NCBI GenBank assembly: GCA_034436375.1
Contig: DAOTVS010000106.1
Coordinates: forward strand, 1 to 28,967
Origin: DAOTVS01 sp034436375
GTDB taxonomy: Bacteria > Chloroflexota > Anaerolineae > SpSt-313
Direction: 5' to 3'
DNA: 28,967 nt
Below, in pieces: positions 25,159-28,967 of the stretch. Positions within the stretch are counted from its first letter, which is position 1, and each line of letters opens with the position of its first letter. A program made the translations under genes and the position numbers. The notes beneath the pieces are model-generated. The model worked only from the letters and a program-made list of their open reading frames with translations, ran no database searches and was not told the origin of the DNA.

Positions 25159-26100
25159 GTGGAGTTAAGGGCGCGCTATCGGGGCAGCCTGTTGGGCCTG
25201 GCTGCGGGTGATGCTCTGGGTACGACGATCGAGTTCAGCCGGCCCGGCAGCTTCAAGCCATTGAAAGACATCGTCGGCGGGGGACCCTTCCGCCTCAAGC
25301 CGGGCGAGTGGACCGATGATACATCCATGGCCCTTTGCCTGGCCGCCAGCCTGGTAGAGCGGCGCTGCTTTGACCCGCTGGATCAACTCGGTCGCTATGT
25401 GCGCTGGTGGCGTGAGGGCTATATGGCGTCGAACGGGCGTTGTTTCGATATGGGCAACACGGTACGGGCCGCACTGGAGCGTTTTGAACAGACGAGCGAG
25501 CCCTATTGCGCCGCCTCAGGGCCCAGGTCGTCGGGCAATGGCTCGTTGATGCGCCTGGCGCCGGTGCCGCTGGCCTTTGCGCCTCAACCCGCCCAGGCCA
25601 TTGAGATGGCGGCGGATAGCTCGCGCACCACCCACTGCACCGCCGCCTGCGTCGACGCCTGCCGCTACATGGCCGGGCTCATCGTGGGGGCGCTGGCCGG
25701 CACCAGCAAAGACGAGTTGCTGGCCGAGCGCTACTCGCCTATCCCGGGCTACTGGGCCGAGCACCCGTTGATGGGCGAGATCGACGCCGTGGCCGCCGGC
25801 TCGTTCAAGCGCCGCCAGCCGCCCGAGGTCCGGGGCTCGGGCTATGTGGTTGAGTCGCTCGAGGCGGCGCTCTGGGCCTTTTACCACGGCAACTCTTTCA
25901 AAGAGGGATGCCTGTTGGCCGTAAATCTGGGCGACGACGCTGATACCACCGGGGCCATCTACGGCCAGCTCGCCGGCGCCTACTATGGCGAGGAGGGGAT
26001 CCCCGCCGCCTGGCGGGCCAAACTGGCGCTCCGTGAGACGATCGAATCGCTGGCCGATGGGCTGTTCGCCCTGGCGCAGGAAACGCCCGCTACAGATTAG
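25159..26100 (+). CDS. ADP-ribosylglycohydrolase family protein
   Basis: A 313-residue protein of the DraG/ARH family, all-helical di-magnesium hydrolases that remove ADP-ribose from proteins or small molecules. Metal ligands are present in both halves: GDALG (17-21), WTDDT (51-55), GNGSLMR (126-132) and NLGDDADTTGA (256-266; D259, D260, D262, T263). Length fits the family. The start is GTG 25159 with AGGAG eight bases upstream; the upstream frame overlaps the methyltransferase gene. No ADP-ribosyltransferase or nitrogenase gene is nearby, so the target is unknown; nucleoside or ribosylglycoside scavenging is an alternative role. Confidence 0.92.
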   Translation: MELRARYRGSLLGLAAGDALGTTIEFSRPGSFKPLKDIVGGGPFRLKPGEWTDDTSMALCLAASLVERRCFDPLDQLGRYVRWWREGYMASNGRCFDMGNTVRAALERFEQTSEPYCAASGPRSSGNGSLMRLAPVPLAFAPQPAQAIEMAADSSRTTHCTAACVDACRYMAGLIVGALAGTSKDELLAERYSPIPGYWAEHPLMGEIDAVAAGSFKRRQPPEVRGSGYVVESLEAALWAFYHGNSFKEGCLLAVNLGDDADTTGAIYGQLAGAYYGEEGIPAAWRAKLALRETIESLADGLFALAQETPATD

Positions 26101-26153
26101 CCGCCCGCGGCCGCCCTGTTCCGGGCACAACGCGCCTATGAAAACGGGGCCGG

Positions 26154-26213
26154 TCTCGCGCAGAGATGCCAAGCCGCTGACATGACCTATCACCCTTCTT
26201 CCTCTGCGCGAGA
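26154..26213. repeat. perfect 12-bp inverted repeat
   Basis: TCTCGCGCAGAG (26154-26165) and CTCTGCGCGAGA (26202-26213) with a 36-bp loop, in the gap between the ADP-ribosylglycohydrolase and GNAT genes. Either a transcription stop or a dispersed repeat. Confidence 0.6.
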
Positions 26214-26260
26214 TATCGCCCAAGTGCTATTCTCACATCAAGGAATGGATCACCCTGATC

Positions 26261-26716
26261 ATGAAGATTCAGATCCGGCCGATGGCCGTTGCGGATGCCG
26301 CAGCGGTGACTGTGCTCTACACTCAGCTGGGCTACCCGGCTTCGACTGCCGAAATGGAGCGCCGCATCCAACGGCTGGTTGGGAGCGACAACCACATTGC
26401 CCTGGTGGCCGAGGACGCCTCGGGCCGGGTGATCGGCTGCATTCAGGTGCAGGGGCAGCACCTGCTGGAATACCGTCCCTTTGCGGAGATCGCCGGTGTG
26501 GTGGTAGACGAGGCTTGCCGCGGGCAGGGGGTGGGGAAGGCGCTCCTAGCCGGCGCAGAGGACTGGGCGCGGGAGCAGGGCTATCCCCGGTTGCTGGTGC
26601 ACACCAATACGATCCGCACACGCGCCCATCGCTTCTACGAGCGAGAGGGATACAGGGTCGAGAAATCGCAGTACGTATTCAGCAAGGAGTTGCTTCCGAC
26701 GTCCTTTGAAAGCTGA
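26261..26716 (+). CDS. GNAT family N-acetyltransferase
   Basis: A 151-residue acetyltransferase of the GNAT fold. It begins MKIQIRPMAVADAAAVTVLYTQLGYP, has the acetyl-CoA pyrophosphate loop RGQGVG (87-92) after the strand EIAGVVVDEAC, and the late RAHRFYEREGYRV motif B. The form resembles AAC(6')/phosphinothricin-type small-molecule acetyltransferases, but the substrate cannot be told. The ribosome site is weak (AAGGA about 16 bases upstream). Its proximity to the ADP-ribosylglycohydrolase gene is not obviously functional. Confidence 0.88.
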   Translation: MKIQIRPMAVADAAAVTVLYTQLGYPASTAEMERRIQRLVGSDNHIALVAEDASGRVIGCIQVQGQHLLEYRPFAEIAGVVVDEACRGQGVGKALLAGAEDWAREQGYPRLLVHTNTIRTRAHRFYEREGYRVEKSQYVFSKELLPTSFES

Positions 26717-26905
26717 GTCCAGCAGCCCCGCAGCCGGGCTGAGGAATTGATCGACGATCCGCGGGAGGGCATCCTGCGCTACATCGGCTATGGTTACCTG
26801 CAGGCGGCGCCCCCGCGCGCCATGCATCCTGAGTGAACCCGGGCAGCTTCTGGCCCGGCGTGATGGCGACCTGCCGTGTGAGAAGGAGCTTGTCGGGAGG
26901 GATCT

Positions 26906-28417
26906 ATGGCCGTCTACGATACGCACGTCCCCAGTCCTCTGGTGGAGGAGAACGTCTTTCGCTCGCAGCCGCGTGAGGAGGCGCCCCTGCCCACGTTCGA
27001 GCAGGCGCAGGCCCTGCTGCCACAGCCAGAGTGGCAGGGGCACGAGGCCGCGATCGACTGCTACTGGAAGGTGTGGCAGCTCGCCTTCCGCAATCTGCGC
27101 CGCCCCACAGCCGGGAACGGCTTTGTCGCCAACTATATCGATACCGCGTTCAACAACTGCCTGTTCATGTGGGATTCGGCCTTTATCCTGCTCTTTGCGC
27201 GCTATGGGCGGCGCGCGTTCAACTTTCAGCGCACGCTGGACAATCTCTACGCCAAGCAACACGCCGATGGGTTCATCTGCCGTGAGATCCGCGAGGCGGA
27301 CGGGCAGGATTGCTTCGAGCGCTTTGACCCGGCAAGCACCGGTCCCAACGTGATGCCCTGGACCGAGTGGGAGTATTTCGAGCTCTCGGGCGACCGCGAG
27401 CGGGTGCGCCATGTGCTGCCCGTCCTGGCTGCCTACCATCGCTGGCTGCGCGAATACCGCACCTGGCCTGACGGCAGTTACTGGACCTCCGGCTGGGGCT
27501 GCGGCATGGACAATCAGCCCCGCGTGCCGCCCGACCGCAATCCGGCGCTCAGCCACGGGCACCGCGCCTGGATCGATGCCTGCCTGCAACAGGCCCTCTC
27601 GGCGCGATTGCTGGCGATGATGGCCACGGTAGTGGGGCGCGAGGGCGAGATGGCCGATTTCGCCGCCGAGGCGGAACAATTGGCCCGCACGGTGAACGAG
27701 CATATGTGGGATGAAGGCTCGGCTTTTTACTATGACCGCAAGCCCGACGGCTCCCTGGCTGATGTCAAGACTATCGGTGCCTACTGGGCGCTTTTGGCGG
27801 GCGTGACACCGCCGGAGCGGGTGCAACGCTTTGTCGCCCACCTGGAGAACGAGGCCGAGTTCAAGCGGCCGCATCGCGTGCCTTCCCTGGCCGCCGATCA
27901 CCCCGCCTACCAGGCCGACGGCGGTTACTGGCTGGGCGGCGTGTGGGCGCCGACGAACTATATGGTGCTGCGTGGCCTGACCCGCGTGGGCAGCGACGCC
28001 CTGGCCCACGAGATCGCACGCAATCATCTGGATAACGTGGTGCGCGTGTTCCAGCAAACCGGCACGGTGTGGGAGAACTACTCGCCGGAGGGCGCTGCTC
28101 CGGGCAAGCCGGCCAAGCCCGATTTCGTCGGCTGGACGGGCCTGCCGCCGGTCGCGGCACTCCTGGAGTATGTCTTTGGCCTGCGCCCCGACGTGCCCCG
28201 TAGCCGCCTGGTGTGGGATGTACGCCTGCTGGAGGCTCACGGCGTGCGGCAGTACCCCTTTGGCCAGAATGGGCTGCTCCACTTGCACTGCGCAGCCCGC
28301 GCCTCGGCAGCGGAAAAACCCGTCATCGAAGCTCATTCCACCGTGCCTCTGGACCTGGAAGTCCGGTGGACCGGCGGGGCAGAGACCCTCCACGTGATAC
28401 GTGATAGTGATGCGTGA
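26906..28417 (+). CDS. GH63-like (alpha/alpha)6-barrel glycoside hydrolase
   Basis: A 503-residue inverting glycosidase-like protein of the GH63/GH37 (trehalase, mannosylglycerate hydrolase) type. Features: CLFMWDSAFILLFARYG (85-101), SGWGCGMDNQPR (195-206) with D202 as candidate general acid, GYWLGGVWAPTNYMVLRGL (340-358) and TVWENYSPEG (387-396) with E390 as candidate base; the acid-base spacing is about 188 residues. No signal peptide, so likely cytoplasmic. The start ATG has GGGAGGG just upstream. The 189-bp gap before it contains a short open stretch (26717-26836) that I cannot assign. Substrate could be a trehalose-, glucosylglycerate- or mannosylglycerate-like compound. Confidence 0.85.
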   Translation: MAVYDTHVPSPLVEENVFRSQPREEAPLPTFEQAQALLPQPEWQGHEAAIDCYWKVWQLAFRNLRRPTAGNGFVANYIDTAFNNCLFMWDSAFILLFARYGRRAFNFQRTLDNLYAKQHADGFICREIREADGQDCFERFDPASTGPNVMPWTEWEYFELSGDRERVRHVLPVLAAYHRWLREYRTWPDGSYWTSGWGCGMDNQPRVPPDRNPALSHGHRAWIDACLQQALSARLLAMMATVVGREGEMADFAAEAEQLARTVNEHMWDEGSAFYYDRKPDGSLADVKTIGAYWALLAGVTPPERVQRFVAHLENEAEFKRPHRVPSLAADHPAYQADGGYWLGGVWAPTNYMVLRGLTRVGSDALAHEIARNHLDNVVRVFQQTGTVWENYSPEGAAPGKPAKPDFVGWTGLPPVAALLEYVFGLRPDVPRSRLVWDVRLLEAHGVRQYPFGQNGLLHLHCAARASAAEKPVIEAHSTVPLDLEVRWTGGAETLHVIRDSDA

Positions 28418-28630
28418 GCCGCAAGGCCGCCATGCCGCGGCGTCGCTACACAGCGGCTAGCCGTTCGCGAGGCGAGCCGGCGGCGCTGATACAGGGTGGG
28501 GTGCGCGATTTCCTGGCGCTCAACAGGGTCGAGGTGCTGCCGTGGGATTGCTGCCCGGCCATGCTCGACCCTGAGCAGGCGCTCTCCGCCGAAGATATGG
28601 CCCTCTCGGACCAATCAGCCCCCCCCATAC
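28414..28630 (+). pseudogene. probable remnant, weak similarity to transglutaminase-like proteins
   Basis: The frame contains GGVRDFLALNRVEVLPWD followed by LDPEQALSAEDMALSDQ, which reads like true protein, while its surroundings do not. The segment recalls the region after the catalytic core in bacterial transglutaminase-like proteins. No complete gene can be built; it has no ribosome site and its start overlaps the end of the GH63-like gene. The remaining gap to 28859 holds a -10-like TATGCT (28657-28662) without a good -35, and nothing else I can name. Confidence 0.3.
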
Positions 28631-28859
28631 CCCGCTGTTTTGCGTTCTTTCAATCCTATGCTAAACTGACGCTCTCTCCGGGTCACTGCAGACCCAGGCA
28701 AGATCCCACGTAGGGATGCCATCTTTACCCGCCGAGGCGCGCTGAGCCAACAGCCTGCACGGGCCATCGAGGCCCAGGCTCATCCACCCACATGTGCATA
28801 TGGCCCCCTCCTCGCTTTGCGGCCGCGCCTCTCAGACACAAGAAGGAGCCCCGAGCAAA

Positions 28860-28967
28860 ATGGCGTCTGCTCGCACTCATTTGCGGCCCTCCGTTGCCGG
28901 CCTCCTCGTGACCGCGCTGCTCACCCTCTGCCTCACCGCCGTGCCGTCTGTGCAAGCTGCCGGGAGC
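28860..28967 (+). CDS. secreted protein, N-terminus only (3' truncated by window)
   Basis: ATG 28860 opens a frame of 36 codons with no stop before the window ends. It encodes a classic Sec signal peptide: MASARTHLRPSV with basic residues, hydrophobic core AGLLVTALLTLCLTAV, and a cleavage site PSVQA-AG. AAGGAG lies about 12 bases upstream. The mature protein lies outside the window, so the function is unknown. Confidence 0.65.
   Translation, partial: MASARTHLRPSVAGLLVTALLTLCLTAVPSVQAAGS

Noticed and set aside
26717..26836. Short frame reading EELIDDPREGILRYIGYG..
   Set aside because: It follows the GNAT stop codon in the same frame and looks protein-like, but it is only 39 codons, has no start or ribosome site, and matches no family I recognise.
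26546..28393. 615-codon open frame on the minus strand
   Set aside because: Antisense to the GH63-like hydrolase and the GNAT gene end; composition typical of a shadow frame rich in Ala, Gly and Arg.

Overview
The window is GC-rich bacterial DNA with dense, short-spaced genes. I see no rRNA, tRNA or CRISPR array. Several signs suggest a Chloroflexota (Anaerolineae-like) genome: lipoproteins with lipoboxes, many unusual glycoside hydrolases (GH172/DUF2961, GH4, GHL6-type, GH63-like), families of short interspersed repeats such as CACGAAGGACGCGAAG and GGCGGGCTTTAGCCGCTCAA, and alternative GTG/TTG starts behind strong Shine-Dalgarno sequences. This placement is an inference from gene content and was not tested by phylogeny.

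Layout. Positions 1-2452: 3' end of a tRNA-guanine transglycosylase (tgt), overlapping uppP, then a phosphate-binding-like lipoprotein whose leader runs out of a 21-bp tandem repeat. Positions 2482-4048: a divergently transcribed metallo-beta-lactamase-fold hydrolase and a ThuA-like protein, each with a clear sigma70-type promoter. Positions 4260-9208: a small emfourin-like lipoprotein, a GalU-like nucleotidyltransferase with an atypical catalytic loop, a pair of inverted 14-bp repeat arrays, and a 1107-aa fusion of a fucokinase-like GHMP kinase with a eukaryote-type UDP-sugar pyrophosphorylase. Positions 9212-10267: a gene remnant and a SAM methyltransferase. Positions 10333-11825: two toxin-antitoxin pairs facing each other, MNT/HEPN (the HEPN toxin broken by an in-frame TAG) and RHH/MazF. 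Positions 11959-15740: a three-gene ABC-2 exporter and an SGNH hydrolase. Positions 20163 down to 15891 (minus strand): an operon of GH172, a GHL6/GH42-middle-domain hydrolase and a zinc alcohol dehydrogenase. Positions 20456-22355: a second, divergent Tgt paralogue overlapping an ArmA/Rmt/FmrO-type 16S rRNA methyltransferase. Positions 22356-28967: nested repeats, a GH4 alpha-galactosidase-like enzyme, a second SAM methyltransferase, an ADP-ribosylglycohydrolase, a GNAT acetyltransferase, a GH63-like (alpha/alpha)6 hydrolase, a probable gene remnant and the start of a secreted protein.

How the genes may work together. One theme is sugar use: the glycosidases, sugar dehydrogenase and ThuA protein could release and oxidise sugars, while the kinase-pyrophosphorylase fusion and its GalU-like neighbour could turn free sugars into UDP-sugars. 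A second theme is RNA modification: two Tgt-type enzymes, one translationally coupled to a G1405-type rRNA methyltransferase. The most unusual items are that Tgt-paralogue/rRNA-methyltransferase pair, the kinase-pyrophosphorylase fusion, and the lipoprotein leader made of repeat DNA.
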